From Saprospiraceae bacterium (GTDB lineage Bacteria; Bacteroidota; Bacteroidia; Chitinophagales; Saprospiraceae), in assembly GCA_025055285.1 (NCBI GenBank), contig JANWXM010000005.1, positions 83,619 through 147,618 of the forward strand: a stretch of 64,000 nucleotides of DNA, given 5' to 3'. The notes below the pieces were generated by a model. That model did no database searches and had not been told where the DNA came from. It saw nothing but the letters and a program-made list of their open reading frames with translations. Both the position numbers and the translations under genes were made by a program. Of this stretch, positions 18,550 to 27,500 are shown piece after piece; the stretch's first letter is position 1, and each line of letters opens with the position of its first letter.

Positions 18550-19653
18550 TCACGCCAGGCTCACCAGCCTCCGACTCTTCATTACAACGTACACGACGAA
18601 AATGACAATGCCGAGCAACAAAACAGCCCCCATCTGGTGCAATACGCCAAGCAATACCGGCACACCACCTCGGAAATGAATAAGCGTGAGAATACCCAGC
18701 AATACTTGTCCACATAGAACACCTCCTAAAGCAAGGCTGGCCCATCGAAGAGGAGGCGTCGAGGCCTGCTTCCAGAGCAAAGCTGCTGCATACAAACCCA
18801 CGAGAAATAATAGGTAACCTACATTTCGATGAAGAAATTGGATTAGAGCAGGCATAAAAGGATTGGAGTCATAGTGTACAAAACTATCCCAATTCCAGTA
18901 GGAAACGTCCGCTAAAATAGTAGGCCAATATGTACCATTCATATCAGGCCAAGAAGGAAAAAACAAACCGGCTCGCGTGCCCGACATGAGAGCTCCCAGA
19001 GCAATTTGAAGGAAAAGCACGCCAAGAAGCGCGTAGCTTATGCTGATCCACCGTTTCCTGTAACCCGGATCCGGTTTGACCTCATAAGTAGAGAGGGTAA
19101 TCCACAATAAATAGGAAAAAATAACTAAAGCCATACACAGATGCAAGAGAAGGTTGTATGCATTCACCCATGGCCGATGGATGAGCCCACTGGCCACCAT
19201 GATCCAGCCAAAGAAACCCTCCAAAGCCGCCAAAGAAATCACCGCAAGCAGATGCTTAAGCAAATATTTGGGTAATAAACTTCTCCATAGAAAAATACCA
19301 AAGGGAACGACAAAAGCCAAGAACATTAGCCTTGCCCATAATCGGTGAAAGTACTCCCAGAAGTAGATAAACTTAAACTCCGATAAACTCATGCCCCGGT
19401 TTATCTTAGCGTACTGTGGCGTAGCCTTATAAAGGTCGAATGCTTTTTTCCAAGCTTGTTCACTCAAAGGAGGCAGAGTGCCTGTAATAACTTCCCATCG
19501 CGTTATGCTCAGACCACTCCCTGTAAGGCGTGTTACGCCACCGATGACTACCTGCAGAAAAAGCATAACTACTCCGACCCATAGCCATAGCCGTATGGCA
19601 CGAGCTACTCTTGGATTATCCTTTTGGACGCTTGGCATAGCAAGATATCCCAT
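18550..19653 (-). CDS. ctaA: Heme A synthase, COX15/CtaA type 2
   Basis: An integral membrane protein of about 367 residues that oxidises the C8 methyl of heme O to the formyl group of heme A for cytochrome c oxidase. About eight membrane segments are visible. The signature RLTGSGLSITRWEVITGTLPP near the N-terminus belongs to the type 2 (eukaryotic/alpha-proteobacterial-like) group, and the conserved histidines lie in EYFHRLWAR, LHLCMALV, FLHRNVGYL and VLHQMGA. The frame is open further upstream to 19701, and a third start at 19638 (MPSVQKDN) is equally plausible. Its upstream side borders the gene-free region interpreted as a candidate replication origin. Confidence 0.9.
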   Translation of the reverse strand: MGYLAMPSVQKDNPRVARAIRLWLWVGVVMLFLQVVIGGVTRLTGSGLSITRWEVITGTLPPLSEQAWKKAFDLYKATPQYAKINRGMSLSEFKFIYFWEYFHRLWARLMFLAFVVPFGIFLWRSLLPKYLLKHLLAVISLAALEGFFGWIMVASGLIHRPWVNAYNLLLHLCMALVIFSYLLWITLSTYEVKPDPGYRKRWISISYALLGVLFLQIALGALMSGTRAGLFFPSWPDMNGTYWPTILADVSYWNWDSFVHYDSNPFMPALIQFLHRNVGYLLFLVGLYAAALLWKQASTPPLRWASLALGGVLCGQVLLGILTLIHFRGGVPVLLGVLHQMGAVLLLGIVIFVVYVVMKSRRLVSLA

Positions 19654-19702
19654 AGATGTGAAAACCTCGTTGTTTATTGTCTTCTCCTTCTTTAAACACA
19701 AA

Positions 19703-20112
19703 ACTCAACGGAAGGATGCAGCAGTTTTTTTTCAACGCTTCGGTTTATTTTGATAAACACTTTTTTTATTTTAGATCTTTTCATTTTTATTTCATCATGC
19801 ATGTGTATTTGTGAGTTTCTTCACAGCAAACGGAAGTTAATTCAACTGTAGCAAATTCCGCTGTTTTTTACACATACTCGCGAGTTAATACTAGCTTAAC
19901 ATGTAATTGTTTGCACATATATCCACAGCAGTGTTCAAAAAAGGCCAAAAGGAGGTGTTGGACTTTTTTCGCAGTTTGGGAATGTGGAAACGTAGAATCA
20001 AAAAGAGCATAAAACTTGAAAGGCGTGGGAAAAGGCCTTCAGAAAAGGGACAACTTGTGACCAGTTGTGAAAAAACTGACCGAAATGCTGCTACTTTTCA
20101 ACGAGAGAGACA
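19703..20112. other. oriC: Candidate chromosomal replication origin (oriC)
   Basis: A 410-bp stretch without a credible gene. It contains an AT-rich tract (about 19743-19798) that could unwind, then a cluster of DnaA boxes. Two match TTWTNCACA perfectly: TTTTACACA at 19866-19874 and, on the minus strand, TTTTTCACA at 20066-20074. Four more differ by one base: TTCTTCACA 19817-19825, GTTTGCACA 19909-19917, ATATCCACA 19919-19927 and, on the minus strand, GTTTCCACA 19983-19991. Two parS sites lie about 2.6-3.7 kb to the left, and same-strand genes switch from C-rich (thrC) to G-rich (25.4 kb onward) across it. dnaA is not adjacent, so the call remains inference. Confidence 0.55.
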
Positions 20113-22272
20113 TTAAACAAACAAGTTATAAACACCCCAGGCTGACAGGTAAGCGAGTAGTGCCATGAATATAAATTGAAGGAGCGGCCATTTCCAGGAT
20201 CCTGTTTCGCGTCGCACAACAGCTAGTGTACTCATGCACTGCAAGGCAAAGGCATAAAATACCAGGAGCGAGAGAGCAGTGGCTAAGGTGTATACGGGTT
20301 GACCTGTATCTGCAAATTTTTCTTCTCTCATACGCTGGCGAAGGGTGGCTTTGGCTTCATTCTCGGCAGGATCGCTGATGTCTCTCTCAGCACTACCTAA
20401 CTGATATAGAATGGCCAAAGTGCCAGTAAACACTTCGCGCGCAGCAAAAGAAGTGAAGATGGCTATGCTAATTTTCCAGTCGTATCCTAACGGACGCATA
20501 AACGGTTCGAAGGCTTTACCAAGATGGCCGGCATAGGAAGCCTCCAATTTTTGGGCAGCTACTAGATCCTCTGTTTGAGCAGGTGTTAGTCCCCGCGCTG
20601 AGGCCATTGCGCGAACTCTCGTTTCAGTTTCCTTCAGACTAGAGCCAGGGCCAAAACTTGCCAAAGCCCACAGAATAACAGACACGACTAGGATAACGCG
20701 TCCGGCTTCCCAAATGAAAGCGAAAATTTTTTCCCACACCGTCAGCCAAAGGTTTCGCCAATGAGGCATGCGATAGACAGGTAATTCCAGAGCCAAATAA
20801 GATGACTCGCGAGTATGTAAAACTTTTTTGAGGAAGTAACCCGTGCCTAACGCCGCAATTACACCTAAAATATACATACAGGTAAAGGCCAGACTTTGCA
20901 AGGAGAATATTCCTAATACTCTTTGGTCTGGTACAACTAAGCCGATGAGGACAATGTACACGGGAATGCGAGCACTGCAGGTGATGAAAGGTGTAACGAG
21001 AATCGTAATTAAACGCTCTTTCCAGTTGCCAATGGTTCGGCAGCTCATAATTGCTGGAACAGCACAAGCGCCGCCACTGATTAAAGATACAATGCTTCGG
21101 CCATTCATGCCAAATTGTCGCATGAACTGGTCAAACAGAAATACAACACGGGCCATATAGCCCACCTCTTCCAAGAATGTGATTAGGAAAAAGAGGATGG
21201 CGATTTGAGGAACGAACATCAAAATGCCTCCTAAACCTGCTAAAACACCATCGGTAAGTAAATCAGTTGTCCAATGCTCGGGCAAGTAATCTTTTAAAAG
21301 GCTACTGAGCTGGCTAAAGGAGGCCTCGATAAAGTCCATCGGTATAGAACTCCACTCGTAGACAGCCTCAAAAATTAAGAGCATGACCAGCAAGAATACA
21401 AGAGGCCCTATCCATTGGTTGGTCAGTATTGTGTCTAGATGGTCTGTTGTTGTGCTTGGAAAACGGGGCGGATGCTGTACAGTCTGCCTAACAATAGGCG
21501 TAAACTGGTCGTAGCGCGAGAGGGTCTCATCCACTTGGTGTTTTAGGGAGTTGAATTGCTTTTCAGATACAATAGCAGCTATCGTTTGGCGAGCCTGTTC
21601 TGTCAGGCTTGGAAGCCAGGAGTGGTGGTGGGCTAGCAAAAGTGCTCGATAAGGATCGTCTGCACCGACGTTCAAACGTACGGCTTCGGAAACACTTTTT
21701 TCTCGTTCGTCCAGCGAATAAAAACTAGCTGGTTGCTCCTTTTTTTCTTCCAGTAGCTTTTCAAGTTCTGATAAGAGTTTGGAAATGTTTTCTCCTGTTC
21801 TACTGCTAATTAAGACGACAGGTATGCCAAGTTTTTCCGATAACTTGGTCGTATTAACTTTCAGGCCGATGTCTTTGGCCGCATCAGCCATGTTAAGCGC
21901 CATCAGGAGCGGGAGGTGCAAATCCAGCAGTTGAGTCAGGAGCAGCAAATGTTTCTCTAGATGAGTAACATCCGCTACATAAATGACAGCGTCGGGATAA
22001 TGTGGATCAGCAGGATTGGTAAGAAGTGCCGTCACAATTTTTTCATCTGTAGCTGTAGGATAAAGGCTGTAAGCGCCGGGTAGGTCGATTAGTTCCACCT
22101 CTCTTCCGCTCGGAAGGGAGAAGCGCCCTCTTTTTATGTCGACTGTAATTCCCGGAAAATTGCCTGTTTTTTGCCTAAGCCCAGTGAGCAGATTAAAGAG
22201 TGTGGATTTTCCGCTGTTTGGGTTTCCTATGAGGGCTATCGTACGTGCTTGCTTCGCCACTGCCGCGCTCAT
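20113..22272 (-). CDS. feoB: Ferrous iron transporter FeoB
   Basis: A 719-residue inner-membrane Fe(II) transporter. The N-terminal GTPase domain has G1 GNPNSGKS (residues 16-23), G3 DLPGAYSLYP and G4 NMAD; the FeoB GDI-like linker follows. The C-terminal membrane domain carries the two Gate regions (GGILMFVPQIAILFFLITFLEE and a later CSARIPVYIVLIG). The ATG at 22272 is chosen because it overlaps the feoA stop as ATGA and places the G1 motif at the usual distance; an earlier in-frame ATG (22365) would read through most of feoA. Coupled translation with feoA is likely. A cluster of DnaA boxes begins immediately after its stop. Confidence 0.95.
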   Translation of the reverse strand: MSAAVAKQARTIALIGNPNSGKSTLFNLLTGLRQKTGNFPGITVDIKRGRFSLPSGREVELIDLPGAYSLYPTATDEKIVTALLTNPADPHYPDAVIYVADVTHLEKHLLLLTQLLDLHLPLLMALNMADAAKDIGLKVNTTKLSEKLGIPVVLISSRTGENISKLLSELEKLLEEKKEQPASFYSLDEREKSVSEAVRLNVGADDPYRALLLAHHHSWLPSLTEQARQTIAAIVSEKQFNSLKHQVDETLSRYDQFTPIVRQTVQHPPRFPSTTTDHLDTILTNQWIGPLVFLLVMLLIFEAVYEWSSIPMDFIEASFSQLSSLLKDYLPEHWTTDLLTDGVLAGLGGILMFVPQIAILFFLITFLEEVGYMARVVFLFDQFMRQFGMNGRSIVSLISGGACAVPAIMSCRTIGNWKERLITILVTPFITCSARIPVYIVLIGLVVPDQRVLGIFSLQSLAFTCMYILGVIAALGTGYFLKKVLHTRESSYLALELPVYRMPHWRNLWLTVWEKIFAFIWEAGRVILVVSVILWALASFGPGSSLKETETRVRAMASARGLTPAQTEDLVAAQKLEASYAGHLGKAFEPFMRPLGYDWKISIAIFTSFAAREVFTGTLAILYQLGSAERDISDPAENEAKATLRQRMREEKFADTGQPVYTLATALSLLVFYAFALQCMSTLAVVRRETGSWKWPLLQFIFMALLAYLSAWGVYNLFV

Positions 22273-22511
22273 GCCTCTACTAATATGCTTTGTGCTTCTT
22301 CTCGGCGGAGGGCGAGGCGAATGCCGTCTGCCTTCACGTAGTAGGTATGACCAAAAGGCGTGCAACGCACCATTTCGATGAGTGAACCCGGCAGAACGCC
22401 CATTGCCGTCAGGCGACTAGCCAGAACAGGGTCTTCTATTCGCAAAGTTCGCGCGCACTCACGGGACTTCAAGTTCTCGACGGTCCGGTATCTTCTTACC
22501 ATCCAATTCAC
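22269..22511 (-). CDS. feoA: FeoA-family ferrous iron transport accessory protein
   Basis: An 80-residue SH3-like FeoA domain protein, with LTAMGVLPGSLIEMVRCTPFGHTYYVKADGIRLALRREEA showing the conserved G-x-x-x-G-x-x-[IV] and R-x-x-E/A pattern. FeoA is thought to bind the FeoB GTPase domain and aid Fe(II) uptake. Its stop codon overlaps the feoB start by the ATGA arrangement, giving a two-gene operon. A perfect inverted repeat 34-47 bp upstream is a candidate operator. The two N-terminal residues MNW could be replaced by the ATG three codons later. Confidence 0.9.
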   Translation of the reverse strand: MNWMVRRYRTVENLKSRECARTLRIEDPVLASRLTAMGVLPGSLIEMVRCTPFGHTYYVKADGIRLALRREEAQSILVEA

Positions 22512-22544
22512 GATTTAGACAAAATCCAAACAATGAAAGTGAAC

Positions 22545-22558
22545 AAGGTGTTCACCTT
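22545..22558. promoter_or_regulatory. Candidate operator upstream of feoAB
   Basis: AAGGTG-TT-CACCTT is a perfect 6-bp inverted repeat 34-47 bp upstream of the feoA start. A site in this position on an iron-uptake operon could bind an iron-sensing repressor (Fur or DtxR type). The sequence does not closely match the textbook E. coli Fur box, and no regulator gene lies nearby. Confidence 0.4.
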
Positions 22559-22668
22559 TATCTTCCCTTTCTGAGGAAGCTCAACCAGCCAGCAGAGAAA
22601 CGACGTGGAAGGAGTTGCAACTCATCTCTCCAGTCATTTTTAGCACTGATAATTATCAGCGCCGCTGT

Positions 22669-23721
22669 TCAGCGAGTATCATTAAGTAAAGGCGTTTCTG
22701 GACTAGGACGAAAATGGGCGTTCGGGTATCGCTGGCCATTGAATTTTTGCATTCGAGCTCGGCGACGCTGTTCTTCAACAGGAAGGCAGATAAACTCCTT
22801 ACATTCTATAGAGCAACAAGCCTGATACTTTTGCCGACAACAGGAGCACTGAATGAAGAGCAGGTGACAAAAGTTGTTGGCACAATTAGTATGGGTATCG
22901 CACGGAGCGCCGCACTGGTGGCAATGAGCAATGATGTCCGGACTAATGCGCTCGCCAAGGCGCTCGTCAAAGACGAAATTTTTACCTATAAATTTATTAG
23001 GTAAGTTTTTAGCTCTGACTTGGCGGGTGTATTCGATGATGCCACCTTCCAGTTGGAAGACGTTTTTGAATCCGTGGTGTTTTAGGTATGCGCTAGCTTT
23101 TTCGCATCGGATACCTCCAGTACAGTACAGGACAATGTTGCGGTCTTTTTTATCTTCGAGAAGGGATTTTACGTAAGGAAGTTCTTCGCGAAAGGTATCT
23201 ACGGGAGGCAAGATGGCGCCTTTAAAATGACCGACTTCGCTTTCGTAATGGTTTCTCATGTCTACGAGGATGGTATTTGGGTCATCCGTCAAGGCATTAA
23301 AGGCCTCAGCATCTAGATATGTTCCACTATTTGATGGGTCAAATGTTGGGTCGTCAATGCCGTCCGCTACGATTTTGGGGCGCACCTTTATTGTCAAAGT
23401 GAAGAAGGACTTTCCATCGTCTTCCACGGCGATATTGAGTCGTAGGTTGCGTAGAAAGGAAATACTTTCTAAAGCGGCTTGAAAGTCCGGCATTCGGCGA
23501 GCAGGCACGGATACTTGGGCATTAATTCCTTCGTGTGCCACGTAGATACGACCCAACACACCAATTTCATCAAGAAGGCCGTAGAGGTGGTTGCGAAAGA
23601 AGGCCGGGTTAGCAATGGGTGTGTATCGATAGAAAGAAAGTGTAGTTCTTTTTTCAGCACTAGATATGAGTCTTTTGCGAAGTTCTTGTCGATTGATTCG
23701 GTTGTAGAGAAAAGTAGCCAT
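22669..23721 (-). CDS. trhO: tRNA uridine-34 hydroxylase (rhodanese-like)
   Basis: A 350-residue YceA/TrhO protein that makes 5-hydroxyuridine at the wobble position of tRNA. The N-terminal acylphosphatase-like domain includes [19 protein letters not shown] sequence ([13 protein letters not shown]), then a rhodanese domain with the catalytic cysteine in [20 protein letters not shown]. The C-terminal extension is rich in cysteine ([20 protein letters not shown]), probably binding zinc. The length and order fit the family. It is 21 bp upstream of the neighbouring aminotransferase stop and on the same strand. Confidence 0.93.
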   Translation of the reverse strand: MATFLYNRINRQELRKRLISSAEKRTTLSFYRYTPIANPAFFRNHLYGLLDEIGVLGRIYVAHEGINAQVSVPARRMPDFQAALESISFLRNLRLNIAVEDDGKSFFTLTIKVRPKIVADGIDDPTFDPSNSGTYLDAEAFNALTDDPNTILVDMRNHYESEVGHFKGAILPPVDTFREELPYVKSLLEDKKDRNIVLYCTGGIRCEKASAYLKHHGFKNVFQLEGGIIEYTRQVRAKNLPNKFIGKNFVFDERLGERISPDIIAHCHQCGAPCDTHTNCANNFCHLLFIQCSCCRQKYQACCSIECKEFICLPVEEQRRRARMQKFNGQRYPNAHFRPSPETPLLNDTR

Positions 23722-23742
23722 AGGCGTTAGGTGAGATTGAAA

Positions 23743-24891
23743 TTAGACTTTGACTTTAGAAAGGCGCTCGCTAGCCTGCTCGAGGAGGTCATCTGTCTTA
23801 GCGAAGCAGAAGCGAATAATTTTGTCGTCTTGTTTGTGCGAGAAAAAAGATGAGACAGGTATAGCAGCTACGCCATATTCTACGGTCAAGCGTTTGCAAA
23901 AGTCTAGGTCGGGTTCATCGCTAATGGCGGAATAATCGTATAGCTGGAAATAGGTTCCTTTACATGGAATAGGTTTAAAGCGAGTATATGCCATAGCTTG
24001 TTGAAAGCGGTCGCGCTTTTGTTGGTAAAACTCGGCGAGTCCTGCATACTCTGAGGGATCGGCCATAAAATCGGCGAGGGCCGCTTGTATGGGATGATTG
24101 GCGGAAAACACATTAAACTGATGCACCTTGCGGAATTCCCGCATCAATTCGGGGGGAGCAATACAATAACCTGTTTTCCAGCCCGTGTTGTGATATGTTT
24201 TTCCGAATGAATAGACACACAGGCTGCGTTCGTAGAGGTCATCGTACCGCAGCACTGAGGCATGTTGTTCGCCGTCGAAGATGATGTGCTCATATACTTC
24301 ATCGCTCATTACGAGGATATCCGTGTCTTTAAGTATACGGCTTAGGGACAACATATCCTCTTCGCGCAGAAGTGTGCCAGTGGGATTGTTTGGCGTATTG
24401 ATACAAATCATGCGCGTGCGTTGAGTAATCCGGCGCTTCAAGGCTTCCCAGTCGATGCGGTAAGTAGGTGCACTGAGGGCGAAGGGAACAGCCACGCCGC
24501 CCACTGTTTCCACAGAAGGCCGATACGAATCGTAACATGGTTCAATCAGAATAACTTCGTCACCTGGGTGTACAAAGGCAGCTATGACGCAAAAGATGGC
24601 TTGCGTGCCTCCAGCAGTAATGGTTATCTCGGTTTCTGGGTCGAGTGCGCGGCCATAGAGCCGTTCCATTTTCTCGGCAATCCGCTCGCGCAGCCGCAAC
24701 AACCCCGGCATGGGCGAGTATTGATTAGCGCCGCGCCGCATATGCTCAAAAACTAACCGCTGGAGCCGCTCGGAAGGATCGAAGTTTGGAAATCCTTGAG
24801 ACAAGTTTATGGCTCCATGTGCTTGGGCTAGGCCCGACATTACAGTGAAGATGGTGGTGCCAACCTGGGGTAATTTGGACGTGACGTGCAT
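23743..24891 (-). CDS. PLP-dependent aminotransferase (methionine aminotransferase, YbdL/KAT-like)
   Basis: A 382-residue class I/II aminotransferase. It has the N-terminal INLSQGFPNFDP typical of kynurenine/methionine aminotransferases, NTPNNPTGTLL, the phosphate-binding segment and the PLP lysine in YSFGKTYHNTGWKTGYC, and the family's cap residue pattern. The closest recognisable group is E. coli YbdL, which transaminates methionine with keto acids; kynurenine transamination is a possible side activity. Cytoplasmic. It is followed on the same strand by trhO. Confidence 0.9.
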   Translation of the reverse strand: MHVTSKLPQVGTTIFTVMSGLAQAHGAINLSQGFPNFDPSERLQRLVFEHMRRGANQYSPMPGLLRLRERIAEKMERLYGRALDPETEITITAGGTQAIFCVIAAFVHPGDEVILIEPCYDSYRPSVETVGGVAVPFALSAPTYRIDWEALKRRITQRTRMICINTPNNPTGTLLREEDMLSLSRILKDTDILVMSDEVYEHIIFDGEQHASVLRYDDLYERSLCVYSFGKTYHNTGWKTGYCIAPPELMREFRKVHQFNVFSANHPIQAALADFMADPSEYAGLAEFYQQKRDRFQQAMAYTRFKPIPCKGTYFQLYDYSAISDEPDLDFCKRLTVEYGVAAIPVSSFFSHKQDDKIIRFCFAKTDDLLEQASERLSKVKV

Positions 24892-25018
24892 AAAATTTTT
24901 CTGAAAAATGATTTGAGTAGGCTAAGGTTGCATGGTTGAAACCCAAACTATTTTAGCCAAACTGGGCTTGTGTAGCTAAAACTTCCGATTTTTGGCCCTG
25001 TGTATTCACTGCATGCCC

Positions 25019-25324
25019 ATGCGGAAATTAGTATTACACGCGACAAAGGTAAAATGCCTCGCTGTTTGGGCAAAAGTTGCTGGAGGGATCCTCGCGGGAG
25101 TCACATACTCTCTTAGCGGTTGTACCGATGTGCATACACCCTTAGACCCTAAAGTCCGTCATCGAATAGACTCGACCTATTTGGTTCGACTCCAAAAAGT
25201 TCGGGAAGAGCTGGATAGTCTCTGCGCTCAAGAGCGCCTTCGAAGATTGCCGGAGCTTATGGACTCTATTCGCCGCCGGCGCTTGCGCGAGATAGAGCAA
25301 AAGTTGCGACCGCTTCCGCAATAG
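25019..25324 (+). CDS. Small predicted lipoprotein
   Basis: About 101 residues. The N-terminus is basic and hydrophobic and ends with a lipobox-like LSGC (in AGVTYSLSGCTDVH). The mature part is a single long charged helix rich in Arg and Leu (RIDSTYLVRLQKVREELDSL, RRRRLREIEQKLRPLPQ), suggesting a coiled coil. Earlier in-frame ATGs at 24992 and 25013 exist; 25019 gives a simpler signal peptide. I do not recognise the family. It stands between divergent and downstream genes with no informative context. Confidence 0.6.
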   Translation: MRKLVLHATKVKCLAVWAKVAGGILAGVTYSLSGCTDVHTPLDPKVRHRIDSTYLVRLQKVREELDSLCAQERLRRLPELMDSIRRRRLREIEQKLRPLPQ

Positions 25325-25370
25325 ATAGACTACTTTTTACTTCAAACTGCTCATCAAACTGTTCTGTGTT

Positions 25371-25835
25371 ATGAAAAGCATTAGCCAATGGTTATCGGAG
25401 TACGGAGAAAGTCATCAGAATCCTACCAACAAACTCATTCACTGGGTCTGCGTGCCTACAATCTTCTTTAGCATCGTTGGCTTGTTTTACGGCATTAAAT
25501 TGGGCGTGGATCTAGTTCCAGGCATTCAACTGAACGTAGCGATGGTGTTGTTGGTGTTGACCATCGTCTACTACGCGCGCTTGTCGCCTTCGCTAGCGAT
25601 AGGTATGCTTTTGTTTTCCATCATTTGTTTGGCACTTGCTCAAGCGATCGAATCCAGTGGACTCGTTCTCTGGCAGGTGTGTCTGGCCCTCTTCGTTGTC
25701 GCTTGGATAGGTCAGTTCTGGGGGCATAAAATCGAGGGGAAAAAACCCTCCTTTTTCAAGGATCTGCAGTTTCTACTCATAGGGCCAGCTTGGCTGATGA
25801 GTTTTATCTATCAGCGTTTTGGATTGCGCTATTGA
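25371..25835 (+). CDS. Mpo1/YGL010w-like membrane protein (DUF962)
   Basis: A 154-residue protein with about four hydrophobic segments. The N-terminal WLSEYGESHQNPTNKLIHWVCVP and the C-terminal WIGQFWGHKIEGKKPSFFKDL are the family's hallmark stretches, holding the conserved histidines that bind iron. Yeast Mpo1 is an Fe(II)-dependent dioxygenase that alpha-oxidises 2-hydroxy fatty acids; bacterial members are untested but keep these residues. It is the same strand as the enoyl-CoA hydratase 128 bp downstream, which would fit lipid metabolism, though this link is only inference. Confidence 0.85.
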   Translation: MKSISQWLSEYGESHQNPTNKLIHWVCVPTIFFSIVGLFYGIKLGVDLVPGIQLNVAMVLLVLTIVYYARLSPSLAIGMLLFSIICLALAQAIESSGLVLWQVCLALFVVAWIGQFWGHKIEGKKPSFFKDLQFLLIGPAWLMSFIYQRFGLRY

Positions 25836-25963
25836 AGGAAAGTTGAGGCTCGATTCTTGAACAAGACATTGCTTTCTCGTTTCTGAAAACGCGCCGTCTC
25901 TCAAGCTGGCAAGTGGTATTAAAGTCGTTTTTTTGCTCAACAAAACGACTCTAGGACAAGGAT

Positions 25964-26740
25964 ATGGAAGACGTAACACAGCAAGGCTACGTTCGCACCG
26001 ACTTTCGCGAAAATGGCGTAGCGCACCTGGCCTTTTATCATCCGAACCACAACAGCTTGCCAAGTCGACTACTTCAAGCCCTAGTGGATGCTTTCCAGGC
26101 GCTGAGCGGTGATGATAGGGTGCGCATCATCGTATTGCGCAGCGACGAACACAAAACCTTTTGTGCCGGAGCTAGTTTCGACGAACTTGTTGCGATTCGC
26201 GATGTTGAAACTTCGAATCGCTTCTTCTCGGGCTTTGGCAACGTGCTCAATGCGATGCGTAGGTGCCCAAAGATTATCGTTGGCCGCATCCACGGCAAGG
26301 CTGTTGGCGGTGGTGTGGGTCTAGCTGCTGGCGCAGACTATAGTATAGCCTCTCAGTACGCATCAATACGTTTAAGCGAATTAGCTGTCGGCTTTGGCCC
26401 ATTTGTTATTGGTCCTGCCGTCGAGCGGAAAATCGGAAAAGCCGCCTTTTGCCAGCTAGCCCTCAATCCTAGCGAGTGGCAAACGGCAGCTTGGGCCAAA
26501 GAAAAAGGCCTGTTTCAGGAAGTTTTCGACACTGTGGAGCAACTTGACGCTTACATTGAGCACTTTACCCAAAATTTGTGCTCTTACAATCCAGAAGCGT
26601 TGGCCGAACTGAAAAAAATCTTCTGGCAAGGCACAGAGCATTGGGATCAACTGCTCATAGAACGCGCAGCCATCAGCGGTCGGTTGGCACTGTCCGACAT
26701 TTCGCGGCAGGCCATCGAGGCATTCAAGAAAAAATCTTGA
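25964..26740 (+). CDS. Enoyl-CoA hydratase/isomerase family protein
   Basis: A 258-residue crotonase-fold protein. The oxyanion-hole segments CAGASFDEL and GKAVGGGVGLAAGADYSIA are clear, and the first catalytic glutamate position is occupied in RLSELAVGFGPFVIG. The second catalytic glutamate of classical hydratases is not obvious because the usual PGAGGTQ-type segment is replaced by FGPFVIGPAVERK, so the reaction may be an isomerisation or another CoA-ester chemistry. Family assignment is safe; substrate is not. It is convergent with the LOG-family gene 22 bp away. Confidence 0.85.
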   Translation: MEDVTQQGYVRTDFRENGVAHLAFYHPNHNSLPSRLLQALVDAFQALSGDDRVRIIVLRSDEHKTFCAGASFDELVAIRDVETSNRFFSGFGNVLNAMRRCPKIIVGRIHGKAVGGGVGLAAGADYSIASQYASIRLSELAVGFGPFVIGPAVERKIGKAAFCQLALNPSEWQTAAWAKEKGLFQEVFDTVEQLDAYIEHFTQNLCSYNPEALAELKKIFWQGTEHWDQLLIERAAISGRLALSDISRQAIEAFKKKS

Positions 26741-26762
26741 GAAAGTTCTTGAGCCTTTCAGC

Positions 26763-27500
26763 CTATCTTTTCTCGAATAACCACCACCTGGGTCGGCGCT
26801 TCACAATGCGATAATTTTTAGTTAAATGACGTCGAATATGCGCAATTGCTTCCTCGGGCTCATCAGTGAAGATCAGTAGGTCGAGATCCGCTGGAGAGAT
26901 CGTTCCTTCTCGTACCATGGTGTGTAACATAGCCCGCATTTCGCAGAAATAATCCGTGCCCATGACTACGATCGGGAAGTTGGCAATCTTTCGCGTTTGA
27001 ATAAGTGTCAGCGTCTCAAAGAGCTCGTCCATGGTGCCGAAGCCCCCAGGGAAGATGATAAACCCAAAGGAATATTTCACCAGGAGCACCTTGCGCACGA
27101 AGAAATAGCGCATCAGAACAAACTTGTCTAAATAAGGATTTTCCTTTTGTTCGTGCGGCAACACAATATTGCATCCTACTGACCAGCCGCCTGCCTCACG
27201 CGCACCGCGATTGGCCGCCTCCATAATACCTGGCCCGCCGCCCGTCATCACCACTAAGCCTAAATCTCGGGCAATGAGCGAGCCCACCCGTCTAGCCAAT
27301 TCGTAATACCGATGCCCTTCCCGAAAACGCGCTGACCCGAACACCGTGATGGCCGGCCCCATGAAATGGAGGGCTCGCATGCCGCGAATAAACTCCCAAA
27401 AAACCCGAAGAGCAAAGACCAGCTCGGAGCGCCGATTGCCTGGCCCTTCCAACCAGACCGACTCGTTGCGCGCAATTAAAGGGCGACGGGATGTATTCAT
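26763..27500 (-). CDS. LOG-family Rossmann protein (nucleotide 5'-monophosphate phosphoribohydrolase-like)
   Basis: A 245-residue TIGR00730-type protein with the two hallmark motifs: GGGPGIMEAANRGA and PGGFGTMDELFE. Plant LOG proteins release the base from cytokinin riboside monophosphates; bacterial homologues act as AMP/nucleotide nucleosidases or are uncharacterised. The motif arginine and glutamates are intact, so catalysis is plausible. The longer N-terminus is common for the Bacteroidota version. It borders the AT-rich accessory island that starts upstream of it. Confidence 0.88.
   Translation of the reverse strand: MNTSRRPLIARNESVWLEGPGNRRSELVFALRVFWEFIRGMRALHFMGPAITVFGSARFREGHRYYELARRVGSLIARDLGLVVMTGGGPGIMEAANRGAREAGGWSVGCNIVLPHEQKENPYLDKFVLMRYFFVRKVLLVKYSFGFIIFPGGFGTMDELFETLTLIQTRKIANFPIVVMGTDYFCEMRAMLHTMVREGTISPADLDLLIFTDEPEEAIAHIRRHLTKNYRIVKRRPRWWLFEKR

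Noticed and set aside
19743..19758. GTTTAT-TTTG-ATAAAC hairpin followed by a T-run, as a terminator
   Set aside because: It is a weak AT-only stem and no gene ends there; it fits better as part of the AT-rich tract of the candidate origin.
19907..20116. A 69-codon + strand open frame in the ctaA-feoB gap
   Set aside because: It is made of Lys/Arg-rich low-complexity sequence, overlaps the DnaA-box cluster and the feoB stop, and resembles no protein family.
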